A stretch of 7,742 bases of DNA from Polaribacter sp. (GCA_003537695.1 DPRC01000018.1:1-7742), one strand, 5' to 3'; positions 1-6,884 are shown, counted from the first letter of the stretch. The notes: generated from the sequence alone by a model not told the origin. Numbers and translations are program-made.

Positions 1-1077
1 GGTGTGAAACCTAGCTATACCTATACAAAAGGACAATTGTATTTATTGGCTGCGGTCAATTCAGTGAAAAGAGGTTTGAATCAGTTCAATTCTTTTTCAA
101 ATACCTTAGACAACTACCAATTTGAGGGAAACAGTCTTTTTTTAGACTTGGTGAATAAATATGAATTTTCAAATCAATTCCAATTAATTGCAGGGGTAAA
201 TTATCAAGAGCACAGCAATCAAAGTGAAAATCCATTTGGAACCATAGACAAAGAGGTCGCTAATTTTAATACTTTAGATCCGTATGCAAGTCTTGTATAC
301 ATTTCTAAGTATGGCATAAGTGCCAACGTTGGTGGTCGTTTAAATATGCACAATGTATATGGAAATCAGTTTGTATATGATGGAAACCTTGCGTATTCTG
401 TTGTAAAAGATGACAATGCTACTGTAAAATTATTAACCTCTTACAGCACCGCATTTATCGCACCAAGTTTATACCAGTTATATGACGGATATTCTGGAAA
501 TATCGATCTGAAGCCAGAAACAAATGAAACTTTTGAAGTTGGTGTAGACGCGCGCTACAAAGATTGGTTGTCTGCAGGGCTTGTCTATTTCAATAGAAAA
601 GAGGTAAATGCTATTATTTATGACAATACAACATATACATACGGCAACAGTTCGTCTGATGCTAACGGTATTGAAATACAAACCAAAGTGGTACCAAATT
701 CTTTTTTAACGGTAAATGCTTCTTATACCTATATAGATAGAGATGTTTTAGAGGACTTTAATGATTACATACCTGCAAACAAATTAGTGGCCGGAATTGA
801 TGTAACTCCTTTTAAGAACGCCTTTTTTAACTTTACGTATAGAAATGTAGGGGAAAGAACAATTTTTGACAGGTATGGTTCTTTTGGAACAGCTGGAGAG
901 GATGTATTGCTAGAACAATATCAAGTATTAGATTTTATGGCAAACTATAAGGTTTTAGAAGGCTCTGTTACTTTTTTCATGGCTGCCACAAATCTTTTAA
1001 ATGAAGATTATGACGATGTCTTTGGATATGAAACAAGAGGAAGAAACTTCAAAGTAGGGCTGCGCTTACAATTTTAA
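1..1077 (+). CDS. TonB-dependent outer-membrane receptor, BtuB-like, C-terminal part (5' truncated)
   Basis: This is the C-terminal beta-barrel part of a TonB-dependent receptor, an outer-membrane protein that imports a ligand using energy passed from the TonB-ExbB-ExbD complex. The frame is open from base 1, so the N-terminal signal peptide, TonB box and plug domain lie outside the window; the GTG at base 4 is an internal Val codon, not a start. About 358 residues are visible. They alternate aromatic and polar residues as in barrel strands. At fragment residues 167-174 is NIDLKPET, the loop-strand signature of this family, and near the end is NLLNEDYDDVFGYETRGRNF, typical of BtuB-like receptors. 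The last residue is Phe, the usual barrel-assembly signal. BtuB-like receptors carry cobalamin or other metal chelates, but the ligand cannot be read from this fragment. The gene converges on the next gene and ends at a shared terminator. Confidence 0.9.
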   Translation, partial: GVKPSYTYTKGQLYLLAAVNSVKRGLNQFNSFSNTLDNYQFEGNSLFLDLVNKYEFSNQFQLIAGVNYQEHSNQSENPFGTIDKEVANFNTLDPYASLVYISKYGISANVGGRLNMHNVYGNQFVYDGNLAYSVVKDDNATVKLLTSYSTAFIAPSLYQLYDGYSGNIDLKPETNETFEVGVDARYKDWLSAGLVYFNRKEVNAIIYDNTTYTYGNSSSDANGIEIQTKVVPNSFLTVNASYTYIDRDVLEDFNDYIPANKLVAGIDVTPFKNAFFNFTYRNVGERTIFDRYGSFGTAGEDVLLEQYQVLDFMANYKVLEGSVTFFMAATNLLNEDYDDVFGYETRGRNFKVGLRLQF

Positions 1078-1097
1078 TTACGTATATCTTTCTTATA

Positions 1098-1130
1098 AAA
1101 AAAGCCTTCTTTTCAAAAGAAGGCTTTTTT
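1098..1130. terminator. Bidirectional intrinsic terminator
   Basis: A near-perfect inverted repeat has arms at 1098-1113 and 1115-1130. The core GCCTTCTTTT pairs with AAAAGAAGGC and is flanked by six A on the left and six T on the right. Both strands therefore read as a hairpin followed by a T tract. It starts 20 bp after the receptor stop codon and ends 1 bp before the stop codon of the convergent minus-strand gene, so it can end both transcripts. Confidence 0.9.
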
Positions 1131-1131
1131 A

Positions 1132-1644
1132 TTATAAAAGATCACGGACTTCCTTTTTTATAAAGGCAACGGCTGTTTCTGTTGGAGGAAGCTTCTGAGA
1201 ATACCCTAGTAAAATATGCTCACGCAAATCATTTGCAGATTTAGAATTTTCTGCTGCCTGTCTTAATGTATTCGTAACGGCATTTTTTGAGGCCATAATA
1301 GCAGTCCAAGTCTCTTCAGATACATAGATTTGCTGCACGAAGTTGTGCTCAAACTCCTGCGTTATATTTGCAATTAATAATTGCAAGTAGTCCGCTGTAT
1401 TGGTAGAAATGGGTGGAATGCGTAGAAGCATTTTTACGGGATTTATACGCTCACAAAACAATAATAAACGCTCACAAGCTTGTAGTTTTATAGGAAGAAC
1501 TTCCTTTTTCTGTGCAGCGCGTACTTCCATTCTTTTTTCTGTAAGGCTGTGTTTTATAAAGCCGGAAAACATGAAATATGCCACCAGTCCCGTTACTATT
1601 GCTGGTAAAAGATACCCGATACTTTCTAAAATTTTATCTTCCAT
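1132..1644 (-). CDS. Conserved hypothetical single-span membrane protein (possibly DUF7935 family)
   Basis: This 170-residue protein has no function I can assign. Residues about 9-30 form one hydrophobic segment (IGYLLPAIVTGLVAYFMFSGFI). It is followed by a basic, charged stretch (KHSLTEKRMEVRAAQKKE), which suggests an N-terminal inner-membrane anchor with a soluble helical cytoplasmic domain. The segment LPIKLQACERLLLFCERINP at 50-69 resembles a Bacteroidota-specific family that I recall as DUF7935; that assignment is from memory and tentative. No catalytic motif is visible. The ATG start places the membrane segment directly at the N-terminus, and its length suits the family. The stop codon sits 1 bp from the shared terminator. 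Upstream on the same strand, 1669-1676 reads TATCTTCG, one mismatch from TAnnTTTG, but without a convincing TTG partner. The gene stands alone, divergent from the helicase gene. Confidence 0.75.
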   Translation of the reverse strand: MEDKILESIGYLLPAIVTGLVAYFMFSGFIKHSLTEKRMEVRAAQKKEVLPIKLQACERLLLFCERINPVKMLLRIPPISTNTADYLQLLIANITQEFEHNFVQQIYVSEETWTAIMASKNAVTNTLRQAAENSKSANDLREHILLGYSQKLPPTETAVAFIKKEVRDLL

Positions 1645-1756
1645 AATTGAAATACATAGATTGAAAGCCGAAGATAAGATTCTTACTATTATTTTTCATA
1701 AAAAAGAAGAAGTTATTGGTTTTTTAGAGCACAGGAACTGGGTATAAGTTGTGAAT

Positions 1757-1772
1757 AAAAAAGCCGAGGCTT
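1757..1772 (-). terminator. Orphan terminator-like hairpin upstream of the minus-strand gene
   Basis: Read on the minus strand this is AAGCC-TC-GGCTT followed by more T, the usual form of a short flavobacterial terminator. The stem is only 4-5 bp with a very small loop, so it is weak. No minus-strand gene lies upstream of it for it to end, since the helicase is transcribed the other way. It may be a remnant of a lost gene, a stop for antisense transcripts leaving the helicase region, or chance. Confidence 0.3.
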
Positions 1773-1791
1773 CCTGTGAAAAAACAAATAC

Positions 1792-1820
1792 TTTGGTTAA
1801 ATTGGGACTTTATATACTTC
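1792..1820 (+). promoter_or_regulatory. Candidate promoter for the UvrD-like helicase gene
   Basis: TTTG at 1792-1795 is followed after 17 bp by TATACTTC at 1813-1820, a two-mismatch version of the Bacteroidota -7 element TAnnTTTG. If real, transcription would start around 1825, giving a leader of about 10 bases before the TTG start codon. The match is weak and rests on pattern only. Confidence 0.25.
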
Positions 1821-1833
1821 AAAATAAAACAGC

Positions 1834-4155
1834 TTGAACAGTTACTTAGATTCCTTAAACGATGCCCAAAAGCAAGCAGTTTTGCAAAAAGACGGGCCCA
1901 TGATTATTATTGCTGGCGCAGGTTCTGGCAAGACACGTGTATTAACGTATCGCATAGCACATTTGATGAAGCAAGGCGTTGATTCTTTTAATATTTTATC
2001 GCTCACATTTACAAATAAGGCGGCAAAAGAAATGAAAAAAAGAATTGCGACGGTGGTTGGTGATGGAGAAGCAAAAAATTTGTGGATGGGAACCTTTCAC
2101 TCCGTTTTTGCACGTATTTTAAGATCAGAGGCAGACAAATTGGGGTTTCCAAGTAATTTTACCATCTACGATACACAAGATTCTGTGCGGTTGATCAGTG
2201 CTATTATCAAAGAGATGGGCTTGGATAAAGAACGCTACAAGCCCAAGCAAATATTAGGGAGAATTTCTTCTTTTAAAAATAGTTTGGTTACCGTGCGTGC
2301 TTATTTTAACAGTGCAGACATGCAAGAGGCAGACCTGCATGCAAGCAGACCTAAAGTAGGAGAGATTTATAAAGAATATGTTGCACGTTGCTTCAAGGCA
2401 GGTGCCATGGACTTTGATGATTTATTACTGAGAACAAATGAATTACTAGCACGTTTTCCAGAAACGCTCGCAAAGTATCAAAATCGTTTTAAATATATTA
2501 TGGTGGATGAGTATCAAGATACCAACCATTCGCAATATATTATTGTTCGAGCCTTGGCAGATAAGTTTGGAAATATTTGCGTAGTAGGGGATGATTCTCA
2601 AAGTATTTATAGTTTTAGAGGAGCAAATATTCAGAATATCTTAAACTTTCAGAAAGACTATCCAGATGTGAAAACATTTAAGCTGGAGCAAAATTATAGA
2701 TCTACAAGCAATATTGTAAATGCGGCAAACTCGATCATTGCAAAGAATAAAACCAAGCTAGACAAAGAAGTTTGGACTTCGAACGATGCTGGAGAGGCGA
2801 TTAATGTAATGCGGACGATTTCTGATGGTGAAGAAGGACGGTTTGTAGCACAGTCAATTTGGGAAAATCAAATGAACCATCAGTTGAGCTCGGATAGTTT
2901 TTGTGTTTTATACAGAACAAATTCGCAATCAAGAGCCATTGAAGATGCGCTTCGTAAAAAAGGAATTGATTATAAAATTTATGGAGGAATCTCTTTTTAT
3001 CAGCGTAAAGAAATCAAAGATATACTGTCTTATTTGCGGATACTAATCAATCCGAACGATGAGGAAGCATTAAAAAGAATTATCAATTATCCGGCAAGAG
3101 GCATTGGTGCAACTACTATAGACAAATTAACGATTGCCGCAAATCATTATAAAAAATCCATTTTTGATGTTTTAAAATATATTGATAAGATTGATCTTAA
3201 AATAAATGCTGGGACTAAAAATAAGCTTCAGAATTTTATGAATATGATGCTGCGACTGCAGATAGATTCGCAGACGAAAAACGCCTTTGAAATTGCGGAA
3301 ATCGTTGTAAAAGAGGCGAAGTTTATTAAGGATTTAGAAAAAGATGGTACTCCAGAAGCGGTTAGTAAAGTTGAGAATATACAAGAATTGTTAAATGGAA
3401 TTAAAGATTTTATTACAGATAAAATAGAGCAGGGTGAAGATGCTTCGCTGACTTCATTTTTAGAAGATGTGGCATTGGCAACAGATTTTGATTCAGAAAA
3501 AAAGGATGACGAACCAACGGTTTCATTAATGACCATTCACCAATCCAAGGGGCTGGAATACTTATATGTTTATGTGGTTGGATTAGAAGAAAATCTATTT
3601 CCTTCTGCGATGAGTATGAGCACAAGAAGCGAGCTAGAGGAAGAACGCAGATTGTTTTATGTAGCTTTGACACGTGCAGAGAAGGCAGCTTATTTAACCT
3701 ACGCACAAACGCGCTATCGATGGGGGAAGTTGGTGGATGCAGAGCCAAGTAGATTCTTAGAAGAGATAGACGCGCAATACTTGCATTATCTTACGCCAAA
3801 GGCACCAGAGCCCGCTATAAACCGTTTTGTAGATAAAAGTATCTTTGAGGATGCTCCGAAGGGAATTCGTTTTCAGAAACCCATTCAGCGGAAAAAGATG
3901 GAACGTGATTTGGCCAAAAACAAAGAGGTTGTTCTTCCTACAAATTTAAAAAAGGTCTCCCAAGTGACACCAAAAATAAATCTTTTTGATGGTGATATTA
4001 TCAAAGGGAATATTGTAGAACACAATCGTTTTGGTACGGGAACCGTATTGGGTGTAGAGGGCAAAGGGCCTGATAAAAAAGCAGAAATTCAATTTGCAAC
4101 CGCAGGAAAAAAGAAATTACTCTTGCAATTCGCTAAATTAAAAGTGATTGGCTAA
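1834..4155 (+). CDS. ATP-dependent DNA helicase of the UvrD/PcrA/Rep family
   Basis: This 773-residue superfamily 1A helicase moves 3' to 5' on single-stranded DNA using ATP and acts in nucleotide excision repair, mismatch repair and clearing of replication or transcription blocks. All the family motifs are present: Q motif around Gln12 (LNDAQ), Walker A GAGSGKT at 28-34, motif Ia TFTNKAA at 58-64, Ib GTFHS at 86-90, Walker B DEYQD at 225-229, motif III GDDSQSIYSFRGA at 252-264, motif IV QNYRS at 286-290, motif V TIHQSKGLE at 567-575 and motif VI VALTRA at 610-615. Residues 720-773 resemble the C-terminal Tudor-like domain of PcrA/UvrD, which binds RNA polymerase. The start is TTG: an in-frame TAA lies at 1825, nine bases upstream, and the eight residues before the Q motif match the family's usual N-terminus. 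No terminator follows, so read-through into the next gene is possible. UvrD and PcrA cannot be told apart here. Confidence 0.96.
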   Translation: MNSYLDSLNDAQKQAVLQKDGPMIIIAGAGSGKTRVLTYRIAHLMKQGVDSFNILSLTFTNKAAKEMKKRIATVVGDGEAKNLWMGTFHSVFARILRSEADKLGFPSNFTIYDTQDSVRLISAIIKEMGLDKERYKPKQILGRISSFKNSLVTVRAYFNSADMQEADLHASRPKVGEIYKEYVARCFKAGAMDFDDLLLRTNELLARFPETLAKYQNRFKYIMVDEYQDTNHSQYIIVRALADKFGNICVVGDDSQSIYSFRGANIQNILNFQKDYPDVKTFKLEQNYRSTSNIVNAANSIIAKNKTKLDKEVWTSNDAGEAINVMRTISDGEEGRFVAQSIWENQMNHQLSSDSFCVLYRTNSQSRAIEDALRKKGIDYKIYGGISFYQRKEIKDILSYLRILINPNDEEALKRIINYPARGIGATTIDKLTIAANHYKKSIFDVLKYIDKIDLKINAGTKNKLQNFMNMMLRLQIDSQTKNAFEIAEIVVKEAKFIKDLEKDGTPEAVSKVENIQELLNGIKDFITDKIEQGEDASLTSFLEDVALATDFDSEKKDDEPTVSLMTIHQSKGLEYLYVYVVGLEENLFPSAMSMSTRSELEEERRLFYVALTRAEKAAYLTYAQTRYRWGKLVDAEPSRFLEEIDAQYLHYLTPKAPEPAINRFVDKSIFEDAPKGIRFQKPIQRKKMERDLAKNKEVVLPTNLKKVSQVTPKINLFDGDIIKGNIVEHNRFGTGTVLGVEGKGPDKKAEIQFATAGKKKLLLQFAKLKVIG

Positions 4156-4182
4156 AAAAACTAAAAATAAATTGTTATTTTG
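4148..4182 (+). promoter_or_regulatory. Weak candidate promoter for DUF4290-murA
   Basis: TTATTTTG at 4175-4182, followed by CA, is one mismatch from TAnnTTTG. The nearest upstream TTG is at 4148-4150, inside the end of the helicase gene, leaving a 24-bp gap that is longer than usual. If used, it would give a leader of about 60 bases containing the hairpin at 4217-4233. Confidence 0.25.
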
Positions 4183-4216
4183 CAATCCGAAAGGACTTCA
4201 ATAAAATAGTACTTAA

Positions 4217-4233
4217 TTCTTGCGCAGCAAGAA
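4217..4233 (+). other. Small hairpin in the leader of DUF4290-murA
   Basis: TTCTTGC at 4217-4223 pairs perfectly with GCAAGAA at 4227-4233 around a GCA loop. No T tract follows, so it is not a standard terminator. It lies 18 bp before the DUF4290 start codon and could shape the 5' end of the messenger RNA. Its role is unknown. Confidence 0.4.
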
Positions 4234-4251
4234 GACTTCAAAAATAAATAA

Positions 4252-4905
4252 ATGACATTCGATTTAGAATATAATTCAGAGAGACCGTTGATGATAATAC
4301 CGGAATACGGTAGGCACATACAAAAACTAGTAGACCATTGTTTGGCTTTAGAAACGAAAGAGGAGCAAGATAAAATGGCCAAAGCCATCGTAGATGTGAT
4401 GGGGAATTTACAGCCACATTTGCGTGATGTCCCAGATTTTAAACACAAACTTTGGGATCAGTTGTTTATCATGGCAGACTTTAAATTAGATGTTGCATCT
4501 CCATATCCGCAGCCATCAAAAGAGGAGTTACAAGAAAAGCCTGAGGGATTGCCATATCCAAAATCAGCATCAAGATATCGATATTACGGTAATAATATTC
4601 AAACAATGATAGACATTGCTTTGAGTTGGGAGGATGGCGAAAAGAAAGATGCATTGGTTTTTACCATAGCCAACCACATGAAGAAGTGTTATTTAAACTG
4701 GAATAAAGATACTGTGGATGATGCAATTATTTTTAAGCATTTATTTGATTTATCAGATGGGAAAATTGACTTAAGAGAAACAAAGGAAGCACTTTCTGAA
4801 AGTAGCAGTTTGTTAAGGAAAAGAAATTCTCAAGGACAAAGCAGTTCTAAAACAGTACACAAGAAGCCCCAGCATAACAATCAACATAAGAATAGAAAAA
4901 GATAA
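4252..4905 (+). CDS. DUF4290 family protein
   Basis: This 217-residue soluble protein belongs to the Bacteroidota family DUF4290, recognised by its N-terminus (DLEYNSERPLMIIPEYGRHIQK), the central ASRYRYYGNNIQTMI segment at about 102-116 and its place directly before murA. It appears mostly alpha-helical, with no signal peptide or membrane segment, so it is probably cytoplasmic. No enzyme motif is visible and the function is unknown. Residues 188-217 form a polar, strongly basic tail rich in Lys, Arg, His, Asn and Gln, which looks disordered and might bind nucleic acid or an acidic partner (inference). The stop codon is six bases before the murA ATG, so the two genes are almost certainly co-transcribed and may be translationally coupled. 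The start is the first ATG after an A-rich leader and agrees with the family's usual N-terminus. Confidence 0.9.
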   Translation: MTFDLEYNSERPLMIIPEYGRHIQKLVDHCLALETKEEQDKMAKAIVDVMGNLQPHLRDVPDFKHKLWDQLFIMADFKLDVASPYPQPSKEELQEKPEGLPYPKSASRYRYYGNNIQTMIDIALSWEDGEKKDALVFTIANHMKKCYLNWNKDTVDDAIIFKHLFDLSDGKIDLRETKEALSESSSLLRKRNSQGQSSSKTVHKKPQHNNQHKNRKR

Positions 4906-4911
4906 GATTCT

Positions 4912-6222
4912 ATGGCATCATTTAAAATTGAAGGCGGTCATAAATTAAACGGAACCATTACTCCACAAGGAGCTAAGAATGAAGTGTTGCAAATTCTTTG
5001 TGCGGTTTTATTAACTCCAGAGAAAGTAGTTGTAAAAAATGTTCCTGATATAATTGACGTAAATAAGCTTATTTTTATTCTTGGAGAGCTCGGTGTTAAG
5101 GTTGAAAAACTAAGTAGGAATTCTTATTCTTTCCAGGCAGATGCCGTTAATTTAAGCTATTTAGAATCTGCAGAATTTAAAAGAGATGGAAGCTCTTTAC
5201 GAGGATCTATTATGATTGTAGGGCCCTTATTAGCACGTTTTGGAAAAGGATATATTCCACGTCCAGGAGGAGATAAAATAGGAAGAAGACGTTTAGATAC
5301 CCATTTTGAAGGTTTTATTAGATTGGGTGCGACGTTTAGATATAACAAAGAAGAATCTTTTTACGGAGTAGAAGCAAAGGAACTACAGGGTGTAGATATG
5401 CTATTGGATGAGGCTTCTGTAACAGGAACGGCCAACATTTTAATGGCAGCTGTATTGGCAACAGGAACTACAAAAATTTACAACGCAGCTTGCGAACCTT
5501 ATATTCAGCAATTATCGAAAATGCTGAATTCGATGGGTGCAAAAATCTCAGGCGTTGGTTCTAATTTATTAGTAATTGAAGGCGTTGCTTCTTTAGGTGG
5601 TTGTGAACATACAGTGTTGCCAGACATGATTGAAATTGGTTCTTGGATTGGGGTTGCAGTGATGACACGTTCTGAGTTGACAATTAAAAATGTGAGCTGG
5701 GAAAATTTAGGACAAATTCCAAATGTATTTCGAAAATTAGGAATCAAATTAGAAAAAAGAGGCGACGATATTTATATTCCTGAACAAGAATCTTATGAAA
5801 TTCAGAACTATATCGATGGATCCGTATTAACGGTTGCAGACGCTCCTTGGCCTGGGTTTACTCCAGATCTTTTGAGTATTGTTTTGGTAATAGCTACGCA
5901 AGCAAAGGGAACTGTTTTAATTCATCAAAAAATGTTTGAAAGCAGATTATTCTTTGTAGATAAATTAATAGATATGGGTGCAAAAGTTATTTTATGCGAT
6001 CCACATAGAGCCACAGTAATTGGCCTTGACTTTGAGAGTTCATTAAAAGCGACAAAAATGACTTCTCCAGATATTAGAGCAGGCATCTCATTATTGATTG
6101 CCGCCTTATCTGCAAAAGGAACGTCCATTATAAATAATATTGAACAAATAGACAGAGGCTATGAAAATATCGAAGCAAGATTAAAGTCGATTGGAGCTAA
6201 AATAGAAAGAATAGAGGGCTAA
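4912..6222 (+). CDS. murA: UDP-N-acetylglucosamine 1-carboxyvinyltransferase (MurA)
   Basis: MurA moves the enolpyruvyl group of phosphoenolpyruvate to UDP-N-acetylglucosamine, the first committed step of peptidoglycan synthesis in the cytoplasm. The 436-residue length is slightly above the usual 420 or so. Visible family residues are Lys22-Asn23 in QGAKNE, Arg97 in the LRGS segment, the active-site loop PRPGGDKIGRRRLD at 116-129, Asp319 (equivalent to the catalytic Asp305 of E. coli) in PGFTPDLL, and Arg389 in SPDIRAG (equivalent to Arg397). Position 121, where most MurA proteins carry the Cys attacked by fosfomycin (Cys115 in E. coli), is Asp. This change is known to keep activity and give fosfomycin insensitivity in other bacteria. 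The usual DRIEAGT segment reads DMIEIGS. The gene follows DUF4290 by six bases and ends 21 bp before a strong terminator, so the pair looks like one unit. Confidence 0.97.
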   Translation: MASFKIEGGHKLNGTITPQGAKNEVLQILCAVLLTPEKVVVKNVPDIIDVNKLIFILGELGVKVEKLSRNSYSFQADAVNLSYLESAEFKRDGSSLRGSIMIVGPLLARFGKGYIPRPGGDKIGRRRLDTHFEGFIRLGATFRYNKEESFYGVEAKELQGVDMLLDEASVTGTANILMAAVLATGTTKIYNAACEPYIQQLSKMLNSMGAKISGVGSNLLVIEGVASLGGCEHTVLPDMIEIGSWIGVAVMTRSELTIKNVSWENLGQIPNVFRKLGIKLEKRGDDIYIPEQESYEIQNYIDGSVLTVADAPWPGFTPDLLSIVLVIATQAKGTVLIHQKMFESRLFFVDKLIDMGAKVILCDPHRATVIGLDFESSLKATKMTSPDIRAGISLLIAALSAKGTSIINNIEQIDRGYENIEARLKSIGAKIERIEG

Positions 6223-6243
6223 GGTAGTACCTGTTTGTAAAAT

Positions 6244-6274
6244 AAAAATAGTGTCAGTTTGACACTATTTTTTT
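6244..6274 (+). terminator. Intrinsic terminator of the DUF4290-murA unit
   Basis: A perfect 13-bp stem has left arm AAAAATAGTGTCA at 6244-6256 and right arm TGACACTATTTTT at 6260-6272, with a GTT loop. A seven-base T run ends at 6274. It lies 21 bp after the murA stop codon. Confidence 0.9.
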
Positions 6275-6290
6275 GTTGGCAACATTTTTG
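6258..6290 (+). promoter_or_regulatory. Candidate promoter for grpE, overlapping the murA terminator
   Basis: TTTG at 6258-6261 is followed after 21 bp by CATTTTTG at 6283-6290, one mismatch from TAnnTTTG and followed by C as is common in flavobacteria. The predicted start of transcription is near 6296, about 30 bases before the grpE ATG. The upstream element lies in the loop and right arm of the terminator hairpin. No CIRCE operator was seen. Confidence 0.35.
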
Positions 6291-6326
6291 CCCCTTTGAA
6301 GTAGACAATTTAACGATGACTAAGTA

Positions 6327-6884
6327 ATGAGTAAAAAAGACAACATAGAAGAAGAAGCAATAGTAAACGAACAAGAAACAATTCAAGCTGAAGAAAATCA
6401 GGATATTGAAGCGGAAGTAGTGGAAGAAGTACCTACTGCTGAGGAGTTAATTCAAGCTGAAAAAGATAAGTTTTTACGATTGTTTGCAGAATTTGAGAAC
6501 TACAAAAAAAGAACAACAAGAGAGAGAATAGAGTTGTTTAAAACTGCAGGACAAGAACTAATGACATCTTTACTGCCAATAGTGGATGATTTTGAGCGTG
6601 CACTTACACATACAGAAGAAGATAAAGAAAATAAAGTAGCAGCAGAATTAAGAGAAGGAGTTTTATTGATTTATCAAAAATTTTATAAGACTTTAGAGAC
6701 GAAAGGATTGTCAAAAGTGGAAACAAAAGCGGGAGATATTTTTGACGCTGAAATTCATGAGGCAATTACTCAAATACCTGCACCTTCAGAAGATTTGAAA
6801 GGAAAAATCATCGATTGCGTAGAGCAGGGGTATAAGTTAGGAGAGAAAGTAGTGCGGTACCCTAAAGTAGTGATTGGGCAATAA
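6327..6884 (+). CDS. grpE: GrpE, nucleotide exchange factor of DnaK
   Basis: GrpE is a cytoplasmic homodimer that releases ADP from DnaK and so drives the DnaK-DnaJ folding cycle. The protein has 185 residues, the normal length. Residues 1-43 are acidic and low in complexity, as in many GrpE proteins. Residues about 38-75 form the long coiled-coil helix, including FLRLFAEFENYKKRTTRE at 49-66, the best conserved segment. LLPIVDDFERAL at 82-93 begins the four-helix bundle. The C-terminal beta domain carries the family signatures GDIFDAEIHEA at 136-146 and GYKLGEKVVRYPKVVIG at 168-184. The ATG overlaps the stop of a three-codon mini-ORF (TAATG at 6325-6329). The dnaJ gene follows after 76 bp with no hairpin terminator between them, so both can share one transcript. 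Confidence 0.97.
   Translation: MSKKDNIEEEAIVNEQETIQAEENQDIEAEVVEEVPTAEELIQAEKDKFLRLFAEFENYKKRTTRERIELFKTAGQELMTSLLPIVDDFERALTHTEEDKENKVAAELREGVLLIYQKFYKTLETKGLSKVETKAGDIFDAEIHEAITQIPAPSEDLKGKIIDCVEQGYKLGEKVVRYPKVVIGQ

Noticed and set aside
4..1077. GTG at base 4 as the start of a complete 357-residue protein
   Set aside because: The frame is open to base 1 and the protein is only the barrel half of a receptor, so the true start is outside the window.
1634..1699. Minus-strand 21-codon ORF overlapping the start of the membrane-protein gene, as a possible leader peptide
   Set aside because: It has no regulatory codon run, and the best -7 candidate (1669-1676) would place its start upstream of transcription. 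It is most likely chance in AT-rich DNA.
1400..1747. Plus-strand ORF of 115 codons opposite the membrane-protein gene
   Set aside because: Most of it is antisense to the minus-strand gene, whose frame has a clean membrane helix and a well-placed terminator. The product has no recognisable motif.
1776..1982. Plus-strand ORF of 68 codons overlapping the helicase start
   Set aside because: It reads the helicase sequence in another frame after 1834, has no recognisable domain, and the helicase frame with its Q motif and Walker A is clearly the real one.
3228..3748. Two overlapping minus-strand ORFs inside the helicase gene
   Set aside because: They are antisense shadows across helicase motifs V and VI, low in complexity and without family features.
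4161..4448. Minus-strand ORF opposite the start of DUF4290
   Set aside because: It is antisense to a recognised conserved protein and has no domain of its own.
5157..6128. Three minus-strand ORFs inside murA
   Set aside because: They are shadows of the MurA coding frame, short and without motifs.
6223..6326. CIRCE or another known heat-shock operator before grpE
   Set aside because: The TTAGCACTC/GAGTGCTAA pair is absent. The only strong inverted repeat is the terminator hairpin with its T tract.
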